A DNA stretch of 64,000 nucleotides from Pseudoluteimonas sp044226035 (lineage in GTDB: Bacteria; Pseudomonadota; Gammaproteobacteria; Xanthomonadales; Xanthomonadaceae). Within the stretch, counting starts at the first letter, position 1. Each line of letters begins with the position of its first letter. The stretch covers positions 1 to 64,000 of the forward strand of contig JBGAHT010000007.1 of NCBI GenBank assembly GCA_044226035.1. The letters run 5' to 3'. Below are positions 1 through 10,983 of this stretch, piece after piece. The notes beneath the pieces were generated by a model that worked only from the letters and a program-made list of their open reading frames with translations, did not search any database and was not told the origin of the DNA. The translations under genes were made by a program, and so were the position numbers.

Positions 1-277
1 GGCGGCAGTGGCGATCCCGTCGACCAGGTCGTGTGCAACATCGACAAGCCCTTCGTGCTCAATGGAAGGATGTTCGGCGTGGAATTCAGCGGCGGGTTGT
101 CCGGCACTTACCGCTTCGTGCGCACGCCGAACATCCCGGGACTGAGCTGGAAAGCCAAGGGCAGCTATTCCATTTCGTTCCCCAACGGCGAGGACAAGCC
201 CGGCAGCATGGCGACGAACGGAGACGGCACGATCCATGCCGGCAGCCAGTCGCGCACCACCAGCGGCGGCGAGCACT

Positions 278-3198
<2,921 letters not shown>

Positions 3199-3202
<4 letters not shown>

Positions 3203-3765
3203 GCAGGCATCTCCGCGAGCAGGAAGGCGCGCGCCTTGCGCCAGTCGCGGCGCAGGGTGCGGTCGCTGATATCGAGCATCTGCGCGATCTCCGCTTCCGA
3301 ATAGCCGCCGAAGTAGCGCAGTTCGACGATCTGCGCGGCGCGTTCGTCCGCCTTGTGCAGCGACTGCAGGAGTTCGTCGAGCGCCAGCACTTCGAACACC
3401 GCGCGCTCGCCCGATTCCACTCCGCCCGCGGTCAGGGTCAGCGCTTCGAGCCCGCTTCCGCGCTTGTCCGCCTTGCGCGCGCGCGCGTCGTCCACCAGCA
3501 CCTGCCGCATCGCCCGCGCCGACAGCGCCAGCAGGTGGTTGCGATCGGTCGCGGTGAGCCTGCTGCCGCCGGCGAGCTTGAGGTAGGCCTCGTGCACCAG
3601 CGCGGTGGTCTGGAAGCGGTCGTGCGAACGCCGCAACTGCGCGCGCGCGGCGCGCTTGAGTTCGTCGTACACCGCGGCATAGGCGGTGCCCAGCGCCTGC
3701 ACATCGCCCTCGCGGGCGCGGGCGAGCAGCGCGGTGACCTCGGGTTGCTGCGATGCCGGTTTCAT
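3199..3765 (-). CDS. ECF-type RNA polymerase sigma factor (Ser/Thr-kinase-linked group)
   Basis: A 188-residue sigma-70-family protein of the short ECF type. Region 2 lies around residues 25-95 and includes the conserved HEAYLKL stretch. Region 4 lies around 135-183, with ELRYFGGYSEAEIAQML followed by a helix-turn-helix ending RRDWRKARAFL. These motifs are typical of the ECF group encoded next to Hanks kinases. It overlaps the kinase by four bases and lies upstream of it, so the two are translationally coupled. No anti-sigma factor is encoded nearby, consistent with control by phosphorylation (inference from the group). It is divergent from the autotransporter at 3863, with 97 bp between them, making that gene a plausible but unproven target. 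Confidence 0.9.
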
Positions 3766-3862
3766 GGCGCCTCCCCAAGCGTGTCCGGTTTTTTGCCGAA
3801 GTTTCGCATAGCTCCGTCACTGCCGGCATTTCGCCGGGGGGTCACTAAAAGGTGGGGAGACC

Positions 3863-5281
3863 ATGAACAAGAATGCGAATCGTCTACATGCGTTGCCGGC
3901 CGTATCGATACTGGTCCTGGGGTTGCTGGCGGCGTTGCCCGCGCCGGCGTTCGCTGCCGATCCGAGGTGCCTGGATGCGGATGGCATGGCGATCGTGCCC
4001 GAACCCGGCACCGACCAGGGCAGCGAAGGCGGCACGGACAACGCGACCTGCAAGGGCACTGCCAGCGCCTATGGACAGCAGAACAACGCCAGCGCCGAAT
4101 ACAGCAGCGCCTTCGGTTACCACAACACCGCTTATGGCGAGTACGGCAATGCCTTCGGGCAGTACAACGTTGCCGCCGGCTTCAACAGCAATGCCTTCGG
4201 TTACGGTAACGAGTCCTTCGGCTTCAACGGCAGCGCTTTTGGCTTCATGAACTCGGCTCTGGGCGAGAACAGCAGCGTATTCGGCTACAGAAGCACGGCC
4301 AGCGGCAAAGACAGCAGCGTGTTCGGACGCAGCAGCGAAGCCCAGGGGGTTGCCAGCAGCGCCCTTGGCTATTACGCAAAGGCACTGAACATCGGCAGCA
4401 CGGCCATCGGTTATCGGGCGGTCGCCGATCGCGACTACGCGGTCTCGGTGGGTGCGGCCGGCGCGGAACACCAGATCATCCACCTGGCCGACGGCACCGA
4501 GGATTTCGATGCCGTGAACGTGCGTCAAATGAAGATGCTGGCGAACTGGTTCGGTGGCGGCGCAAGCTTCGATCACGGGGTCTTCATCGCGCCGAATTTC
4601 ACGATCCAGGGCGCCAACTACAACTCGGTGGCGGCGGCATTCGCGGCAGTGGACACCAAGTTGACGGCGCTTGGCACCGGCACCGGCACCGGTCCGGCAG
4701 GCCCGCGGGGCCCCGCAGGACCTCCGGGCCCCGCAGGGCCGCAAGGCCCGGCCGGCGCTGACGGCGCGGGCGGTAACGCGCTGGCGGTGACGTACGACGA
4801 TGCCGGCCACGCCAGCATCACCCTTGCAGGAGCAGATGGCGACGGCGGCAACGAAGGCACCCAGGTCAAGAATGTCGCGGATGGCACCGATCCGATGGAT
4901 GCGGTGAACAAGCGGCAAATGGATGCCGGCGACGCGACGACGCTGGCTTCGGCAAATGCCTACACCGACCAGCAGTTCGCGGCCTGGAACGACAGCTTCA
5001 CCCAGTACCAACAGGGTGTGGAGCGTCGCTTCGCACAAACCGACCGGCGCATCGACCAGGTCGGGGCAATGTCCAGCGCGATGACGCACATGGCGGTGAA
5101 TGCCGCCAATGGCAGCGGCGCCAAGGGTCGCATCGCGATCGGCGTGGGATTGCAGGGCGGGGAGGGCGCGGTGTCGATCGGTTACGGCAAACGCGTCGGT
5201 ACGCGTGGTTCGTTCACGCTCGGCGCGGCGTTCGGGGATGGCGAGAACAGCGTCGGCGCGGGCTTCGGCCTCGACCTGTAA
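3863..5281 (+). CDS. YadA-like trimeric autotransporter with collagen-like Gly-X-Y segment
   Basis: 472 residues. A signal peptide ends near residue 32 (LPAPAFAAD). A head of imperfect 14-residue-type repeats (SSAFGYHNTA, NAFGQYNVAA, SSVFGYRSTA and so on) runs from about 65 to 200. It is followed by a neck-like motif ending DAVNVRQM, a second neck ending DAVNKRQM, and a short C-terminal beta-strand membrane anchor ending GFGLDL. This is the layout of trimeric autotransporter adhesins, which form an outer-membrane trimer and display the head on the cell surface. About residues 275-301 are a run of Gly-X-Y triplets (GPAGPRGPAGPPGPAG), unusual for this family. The start is supported by GGTGGGGAGA just upstream of the ATG. 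The protein is short for an adhesin. A terminator-like hairpin follows. Confidence 0.85.
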   Translation: MNKNANRLHALPAVSILVLGLLAALPAPAFAADPRCLDADGMAIVPEPGTDQGSEGGTDNATCKGTASAYGQQNNASAEYSSAFGYHNTAYGEYGNAFGQYNVAAGFNSNAFGYGNESFGFNGSAFGFMNSALGENSSVFGYRSTASGKDSSVFGRSSEAQGVASSALGYYAKALNIGSTAIGYRAVADRDYAVSVGAAGAEHQIIHLADGTEDFDAVNVRQMKMLANWFGGGASFDHGVFIAPNFTIQGANYNSVAAAFAAVDTKLTALGTGTGTGPAGPRGPAGPPGPAGPQGPAGADGAGGNALAVTYDDAGHASITLAGADGDGGNEGTQVKNVADGTDPMDAVNKRQMDAGDATTLASANAYTDQQFAAWNDSFTQYQQGVERRFAQTDRRIDQVGAMSSAMTHMAVNAANGSGAKGRIAIGVGLQGGEGAVSIGYGKRVGTRGSFTLGAAFGDGENSVGAGFGLDL

Positions 5282-5305
5282 TCCGTCATCCGGACAGGTA
5301 AGCCG

Positions 5306-5329
5306 GACGGGGCCGGCAGCGGCCCCGTC
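5306..5329 (+). terminator. Rho-independent terminator after the autotransporter gene
   Basis: A 9-bp GC-rich stem (GACGGGGCC / GGCCCCGTC) with a 6-nt loop, followed by TTGT, starts 25 bases after the stop codon. The T tract is short, so efficiency is uncertain. Confidence 0.6.
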
Positions 5330-5337
5330 TTGTACGC

Positions 5338-5464
5338 CTACTTCTCCTTGCGCCAGTTCACCGAGGCCCGGTTCTCGACCGTGCTCGATTCGATCTGGAT
5401 GTCGAAGCCCTTGCGCAGCAGGTACTTCAACATCATCGCGTCCTCTGTGCCGAGAAGTGATCCC
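5338..5464 (-). pseudogene. Duplicated fragment of the tamB 3' end
   Basis: Bases 5340-5437 match 7067-7164, the true 3' end of tamB, with only five mismatches. The encoded peptide ends in the same IQIESSTVENRASVNWRKEK as TamB and has its own in-frame stop (TAG here, TGA in tamB). Similarity fades upstream of about 5464, after the SLLGT stretch, where the frame runs into unrelated sequence with no start or signal of its own. It is therefore a remnant of about 40 codons and probably non-functional. It lies downstream of the secreted-protein gene 5558-6949, so that gene is bracketed by two copies of the tamB end. Confidence 0.8.
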
Positions 5465-5557
5465 ACGCAGCCATCAGAAAGCGCGGCCTTCGCCGCACCA
5501 GACGTGTTTGGCGCGATACCACCGGAGAAGTACTCGGCAGGCGAATCGCGCAGGGCG

Positions 5558-6949
5558 CTAATCCGCGGGGGAAGCGAGCGCGACCAGCAGGAATCGATAG
5601 CGGCTATCGCTGGTGCCGTTGGCATTCCACCAGAACATGTCGCCCGTTTTCCGATACGTGTAGGGAGCGAAGTTGGCGGGGGTCTGGAACTGCATGGCGT
5701 CCTGTACTCCGAGAGCCGATAGGCGCGATGGCGAGCTGTCCAGCGAATCCGGATCCGTGAAGTTGCTGGAAACCTTTCCGGCGGATGTCTTCGTCGTTCC
5801 AGTGGTCGTCCAGGCCACCTGCAGATAACCGCATTGGTTGCTGGCTTCCAGATAGGTCATGCCGACATAGTCCTGGCCGTTGGTGTTCGGGATGAGTGCG
5901 CCGGATATTCCCGCCGCCGCGCTCGCCACCGCGGCAACGACCGCGCCATATGGCGTCCCCGTGGCGGCGGCGGCGGATGCAACCGCCCCCATTGCGGACA
6001 CGATGCCGGTCTTGATGTTGGCCAGGTCCGCGTTGTCCTGTTCCATCGCGGTGACGGCCAGTTTGATCTTCTGGCCATGGCGCAGGACGCCGCTCCACAG
6101 GGTGGGGTAGAGCACGGAATGTGATTTGTCGCGCCAGAACGGAGGTTGGTAGGTTACGCCGTTGCGGGCCTCGTAGTAGTTATCGTTGTCGTCGCCGGGG
6201 TCGGGCAGGGGCAGTCGTCGATTCACGTTGCCACCGCCCGAGATCAATCCACGCGCGAGGAAATACAGTTCGTCGCGGTCACCGTCACCGTTGGTACTGG
6301 ACGTCTGCTCGACCGACATCTTGAAGATGCTCAAGGTCAGCTTGCGCGCGTGGTCGCCGGACGAGTTCGGGCAACTGAATGCGCTGGGCATGGGCTGGTG
6401 GATGAGCTCTCCGTCGATGCTGCTCGCGCTAGCCGCGCCCGAGGAAGAAAACGATTGGACGACCACGCGATAGTGCTGGTCGGCGCTCGTCGTGTTGTAC
6501 TGCGGCAACAGGGATTTGCCCGCGGAGCGAAGCGGAATCTCGAATCGTGCATCCGTGCCGGACAGCTGGTTCCCCGGCAATATGCCAGAGCCGATCTTGA
6601 TGCCCGGCCACGGGTTGGCCGTCCCGTATTTGTACAACTCCCACCTGGCGTTGGCCGTGGCGCCATGGCCCCATTGCGCGCAGACGAATTCGGGGGCCTC
6701 GACGAAGCTCAGTTTCCTCTGCCAGTTGGGCGGGAATTCGTTGGACTGGCAGGGCGCGTTGGCGACATGGACGTCACCATTGAACGCGACGATTTTTGGG
6801 TTCATCGTCTTCAACTGCGTACTCGCGGGCGCGGGGTTGTTGATTGCGACGAGTTTCTGGTTCAAGGGTTTGAACTGCGCGCTCGCGGGCGGGGTCGCGG
6901 ACAGACAGGCGACGAGCGCCGCCGGCAGGATGCGTTGCATCGGGGACAT
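5558..6949 (-). CDS. Unknown secreted protein inserted between two tamB 3' ends
   Basis: 463 residues starting MSPMQRILPAALVACL, with signal-peptide cleavage likely after ATPPASA. AAGGAGG lies just upstream of the ATG, which decides for this start over an in-frame ATG 18 codons earlier. The mature N-terminus holds two related segments (FKPLNQKLVAINNPAP and LKTMNPKIVAFNGD). The middle has acidic stretches (NGDGDRDELYF, DPGDDNDNYYE) that could bind metal. A very Ala/Gly-rich hydrophobic segment (about residues 320-360) could be a membrane-inserting or packing helix. No enzyme motif is recognised. Codon choice looks less GC-rich than in tamA/tamB, suggesting different ancestry. It is in the same orientation as tamB and downstream of it. 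Confidence 0.7.
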   Translation of the reverse strand: MSPMQRILPAALVACLSATPPASAQFKPLNQKLVAINNPAPASTQLKTMNPKIVAFNGDVHVANAPCQSNEFPPNWQRKLSFVEAPEFVCAQWGHGATANARWELYKYGTANPWPGIKIGSGILPGNQLSGTDARFEIPLRSAGKSLLPQYNTTSADQHYRVVVQSFSSSGAASASSIDGELIHQPMPSAFSCPNSSGDHARKLTLSIFKMSVEQTSSTNGDGDRDELYFLARGLISGGGNVNRRLPLPDPGDDNDNYYEARNGVTYQPPFWRDKSHSVLYPTLWSGVLRHGQKIKLAVTAMEQDNADLANIKTGIVSAMGAVASAAAATGTPYGAVVAAVASAAAGISGALIPNTNGQDYVGMTYLEASNQCGYLQVAWTTTGTTKTSAGKVSSNFTDPDSLDSSPSRLSALGVQDAMQFQTPANFAPYTYRKTGDMFWWNANGTSDSRYRFLLVALASPAD

Positions 6950-7064
6950 GGTCGTTCCTCCTTGCCGGGCTGCGGCTGGAAGCCGCAAGGGATGGCCCTG
7001 CATCCGGGGAATCGAAAGAATGGTCGGGAAGCGGACATGTCGCGTCGTGCACGACCGCCGGGCG

Positions 7065-10000
7065 TCACTTTTCCTTGCGCCAGTTCACCGATGCGCGGTT
7101 CTCCACCGTGCTCGATTCGATCTGGATGTCGAAGCCCTTGCGCAGCAGGTACTTCAGCATCATCACCTGGCCGGTGCCGAGCAGGGACACGCCGTAGCCG
7201 ACGTACAACTTCGGCGACAGGTACTTGCCGACGCTGAGCACGTCGCTGCCGAGCGCGCGCGATTGGGTGACGCCGGCGTCGTCCAGGCCCAGGCGCGCGC
7301 CCAGCCTGGAGGCGATCAGCCCGGTGCCGGCGTTGAGCGCGGATTTCGCCGCGCCCAGCTGGCGCGCCTCGTTGCTGCTGAGGCTGTCGAGCGGGCGGCC
7401 GAGCGCGAGGTAGGACAGCGCCTCGGATTCGCTCCTGGCCGGATCCGAATACACCGTCGCGCGCGGCGCCGACGCGCGGCCCTCGACCTTGATCCCGGCG
7501 GTGACATCGCCGACCACGCGTTCGGCGCGCACGTCGAGGATCGGATCGCCGACCGGCGTGTTCGACCACAGCAGCCGCCCGCGGGTGATGTCGAGCTTCT
7601 GCCCATAGGCGGTGTAGCGCCCGGCCACGTCGAGCGCGCCGGTTCCGCGCATCTCGCGCCCGGGCACCGCGCGCACGCGCAGGTTGCCGCCGAGCGTGCC
7701 GACCAGGCCGAAGCCCTTGATGTTGACGTCCTCGCCCATCGCCAGCGCGAGGTCGAGGTCGAGCCGGTTCGGCGCCTCGCGCTTGGGGTCGACCGGATCG
7801 AGCACCACCACGTCTTCCGATGCGGAAACGCCTTCGTCCAGCCGTTCGAGGTTGATGTCGGCTTCGGGGATGGTGACGGTCCCGCTCACCTGCAGCGGAT
7901 CGCCGGCGCGGTAGCGCACCACCACGTCCGGGTTCGCCACCGCGCGCAGTTGCCGCGTTTCCGCGACCAGCACGTTCTCGCCGCGCAGGTTCAGCACCAG
8001 CGGCGTGTCCTGGTTCCTCCAGCCCAGGGTGCCGTCGACGTTCAGCACGCCGTCGCCGGAACGCACGCGGCCGACGATGCGCGCGTTGCCGTCGGGCTGC
8101 GCCTGCATGCGCAGGTCGCCCTCGTGCAACGCGATGCCGAGCGAGGGCAGTTCGGTGGCGAAATCCTGCAGGTGGCCCTCGCCGCCGACCACCGGCGCGG
8201 CGCGGGTGCCGGCGAGGCGCAGGTCGGCGTCGAGTTTGCCGGTGGGCTCGACGATGTCCGGCGAGAACAGTTCCATCCACGTCAGCGCATCGGTGCTCAC
8301 CTTCACCTCGCCCGACAGCGGCGCGAACGCGTCCCAGCCGGTGGCGAGGTGCGCGTCGATGCGCCCGTCGTCGTTGAAGCGCGTGCCCAGCTTCGCGGAA
8401 ACGCGCTGCGGGTCGAACTCGGCGTCGAGCGCCAGCTCGTCGTAGGAGACGAAGTCGCGGCGCGCGCGCGCGCTGTTGCGCAGCCCGCCGTGCGCCGAGG
8501 CCAGCGTCGCGTGGCCGCGCCAGGCATTGCCGGCGGGAACCACGCGCGCATCCAGCGCGATTTCGCCGTCGAGCAGCCACGGCCGGCCGTCCTCGCGTTC
8601 GGGCAGGTAGGGAATCGACAGCGCCAGCGGCAAGGCTTCGCCGCGCACGTTCAAGCCACGCCGCGGCCAGTCCGCGTCCGCGCACAGGCTTCCGCCCGCG
8701 TTCGAGGCCAGGCAGGAACGCGACAGCACGCCGCTCGCGCCATCCCACGACCAGCGCGTCGGCTGCTGCAACGCCCAGGCCGCGCCTTTCGCCGGATCGA
8801 AGCGCAGCGCCGCCAGCGTGCCCTGCCAGCGCGCGCCTTGCCTGGTCGCGTCGCCGTCCAGCGCGATCGCGCCGAGGTCGCCGCGCGCGTCCGCGTCGAA
8901 GCGCAGGCGTTCGACCGCGCCGCGCAGGTTCGCGCGCAGGTCGGTGAAGGGCAGGCCCAGCTGCAGGCCCTGCGCGTCGATCGCGAGCGAACCGTCGCCG
9001 CTGCGCCATGGCAGGCGTCCCCTGGCGGCGATATGCCGCGCGAGGTAGTCGCCGAACGCGACATCGTCGCCGTTCATGTCGATCGCGACATCCGGCGCGT
9101 CGCGCGCGCCGCGCAACTGCAGCGTGCCGCGCAGCGTGCCGCGCCCGCCGGGAAGCAGGTCGTCGAGTTGCAGCGGCGCGAAGTTCGCATCGACCTGCAT
9201 CGCCGCCGCGATGCGCCCCTTCGCGTCGATCCGGCTGCGGCCCAGCGCCAGCGCGACATCGCCGGAATACGCATCGCCATCGACATCCAGCGTCGCGCGG
9301 CCGGACAGCGCGCGCTTGCGCAGCGTGCCGCCGAGTTGCCGCGCATCGAGGTGCGCGAGCAGGGAACCGTCGCCGCGCACCTGGCCGTCGCCCTGCAGCT
9401 TGCCGTCGATCGCGCCGGGCCAGTCGGGCGCGAAATAACCGGGGTCGAAACCGGCGAGCGTGGCCTCGGCCTTCCACGCGAGGTTCGGATTCCACGCCAG
9501 CGTGCCGGTCGCGTCGAGCCGGCCCTGCGGCATCGTCGCGCGCAGCGCGCGGATGCGCACGCCGTCGCGGTCGCCGATGCCGTCCAGGCGCACGTCCGCG
9601 CGCTCGTTGCCGCGCTGCAATCGCGCGGTGCCGATCGCCGCCCACAATTCCGGTTTGCCGGCGAGGCCGAAATCCGCGTCGCCGCGCACCTGCGCCTTGC
9701 CGTCGGCGCCGCGCCATTGCAGGCCGCGCGCGTTCACCGCGAACTTGAGCGCGGCCTTTTCCGCATCGCGCAGGTCGGCATAACCGTTCGCGGTGACGCG
9801 CCCGTCGAAAACGTCCAGCACCAGCGGCTGCGCCCGCAGCACGCGGTCCTGCAACGAGAGTTTCGAGGGCTGCAGCGTGGCGTGGAAGTCGCCCCGCGAC
9901 ACCGTCCCGCGCAGGTTCGCGTTGCCGCCGTTGCCGTCGGCGACCAGGTCGAACGCGAGCGGGATCGAGGCTTCGCCGCTGCCGGCGAGCAGCGACGGAT

Positions 10001-10979
10001 CCAGCGCCTCGCTGTTGGCGCGCAAATGCCAGCCCGGTGCGTCCTTGTCCCCGCGCAGCGTCAGCGTCGCGCGCAAGGGCGCCGGCGCGCGCCCGGCGAG
10101 GGCCACGTCCATGCGCGAAAGATCGCCTTTCGCCACCAGCCCCAGCCGCGGCGCGGTGCGTCCGGCCGGCGCGGGCAGCACCGCGGTGGCGACGAGGTCG
10201 CTGCGGTAATCCTCGCGCGGCGCGTAATCGCCGTGCAGCGTGAACACGCCGCGGTCGCTGTCCACGCGCAGGCGTTCGACGTGCAGCCGTCCGCTCGACG
10301 CGTCCAGGCCGCCGCGCGCGCTGCGGATGTCGGCCAGCGCTTCGCCTTCCTGCAGCAGCTTCAATCCGTCGACGCGGATCGCGCGCGCCTGCAGCGCCAG
10401 CGGCGGCGCGATGTCCGGCAGCACGTCCGGCCACTTCGGCAGTTCGAACGGCTTGTCGCTGCGCGGCAGGTCCAGGGTCGCGCCACGCACGTCCAGCGCG
10501 TCCAGGCGCAGGCGCTTGCCCAGCAGCGGGCGGATCGCCGGATCGACCACCACCGCGTCCGCATCGAACACGATCCGGCCCATCGCGCAGCTCGCGGTCT
10601 TCGTCGGCACGCAGTCGGGATCGCGCTGGCGCGGCATGGCGAAATGCACGCCGTGCAGGGTCATCGGCCCGGAGGCCGGACCTTCCGCGCTTTTCCACGT
10701 CAGTTCGCTGCCGGCGGGCAGGCGCGCGACGATCTGCCGCAGCAGCGCGTCGCGGCCGCCGATCGTCATCAGCAGCCAGTACAGCAGCAGCGCGGCGGCG
10801 ACGACCAGCGCGAGCGTGCCCAGGCCGCTGCGCAATGCGACCTTGCGTTGCCGCTGCTTGCGCAAGGCGCGCAGTTGGGCGATGTGCGCCTCGCGCTGCG
10901 CGTCGGTCGCGTCCGCCGGCAGCGGATCGAGCCCGTAGCGCCGGTAGCGTGCGTAGCGTTCGCGCCAGTTCACGGCCAT
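7065..10979 (-). CDS. tamB: Translocation and assembly module subunit TamB
   Basis: 1304 residues, within the usual TamB range. An N-terminal membrane anchor lies near residues 50-70 (LALVVAAALLLYWLLM). A very long beta-rich body of AsmA/TamB-type repeats follows, then the conserved C-terminal DUF490 domain (GRYTAYGQKLDITRGRLLW; LALGRPLDSLSS; KLYVGYGVSLLGTG; ending RASVNWRKEK). TamB spans the periplasm and works with TamA in inserting some outer-membrane proteins and in moving phospholipids. It starts four bases after the tamA stop, so the two form one operon. Its last 98 bases are duplicated at 5340-5437. Confidence 0.93.
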   Translation of the reverse strand: MAVNWRERYARYRRYGLDPLPADATDAQREAHIAQLRALRKQRQRKVALRSGLGTLALVVAAALLLYWLLMTIGGRDALLRQIVARLPAGSELTWKSAEGPASGPMTLHGVHFAMPRQRDPDCVPTKTASCAMGRIVFDADAVVVDPAIRPLLGKRLRLDALDVRGATLDLPRSDKPFELPKWPDVLPDIAPPLALQARAIRVDGLKLLQEGEALADIRSARGGLDASSGRLHVERLRVDSDRGVFTLHGDYAPREDYRSDLVATAVLPAPAGRTAPRLGLVAKGDLSRMDVALAGRAPAPLRATLTLRGDKDAPGWHLRANSEALDPSLLAGSGEASIPLAFDLVADGNGGNANLRGTVSRGDFHATLQPSKLSLQDRVLRAQPLVLDVFDGRVTANGYADLRDAEKAALKFAVNARGLQWRGADGKAQVRGDADFGLAGKPELWAAIGTARLQRGNERADVRLDGIGDRDGVRIRALRATMPQGRLDATGTLAWNPNLAWKAEATLAGFDPGYFAPDWPGAIDGKLQGDGQVRGDGSLLAHLDARQLGGTLRKRALSGRATLDVDGDAYSGDVALALGRSRIDAKGRIAAAMQVDANFAPLQLDDLLPGGRGTLRGTLQLRGARDAPDVAIDMNGDDVAFGDYLARHIAARGRLPWRSGDGSLAIDAQGLQLGLPFTDLRANLRGAVERLRFDADARGDLGAIALDGDATRQGARWQGTLAALRFDPAKGAAWALQQPTRWSWDGASGVLSRSCLASNAGGSLCADADWPRRGLNVRGEALPLALSIPYLPEREDGRPWLLDGEIALDARVVPAGNAWRGHATLASAHGGLRNSARARRDFVSYDELALDAEFDPQRVSAKLGTRFNDDGRIDAHLATGWDAFAPLSGEVKVSTDALTWMELFSPDIVEPTGKLDADLRLAGTRAAPVVGGEGHLQDFATELPSLGIALHEGDLRMQAQPDGNARIVGRVRSGDGVLNVDGTLGWRNQDTPLVLNLRGENVLVAETRQLRAVANPDVVVRYRAGDPLQVSGTVTIPEADINLERLDEGVSASEDVVVLDPVDPKREAPNRLDLDLALAMGEDVNIKGFGLVGTLGGNLRVRAVPGREMRGTGALDVAGRYTAYGQKLDITRGRLLWSNTPVGDPILDVRAERVVGDVTAGIKVEGRASAPRATVYSDPARSESEALSYLALGRPLDSLSSNEARQLGAAKSALNAGTGLIASRLGARLGLDDAGVTQSRALGSDVLSVGKYLSPKLYVGYGVSLLGTGQVMMLKYLLRKGFDIQIESSTVENRASVNWRKEK
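7067..7164 (-). repeat. Direct repeat, intact copy (3' end of tamB)
   Basis: This is the reference copy of the 98-bp direct repeat whose partner lies at 5340-5437 (93 of 98 bases identical). The two copies are 1.7 kb apart and in the same orientation, flanking the secreted-protein gene at 5558-6949. Confidence 0.85.
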
Positions 10980-10983
10980 GCCC

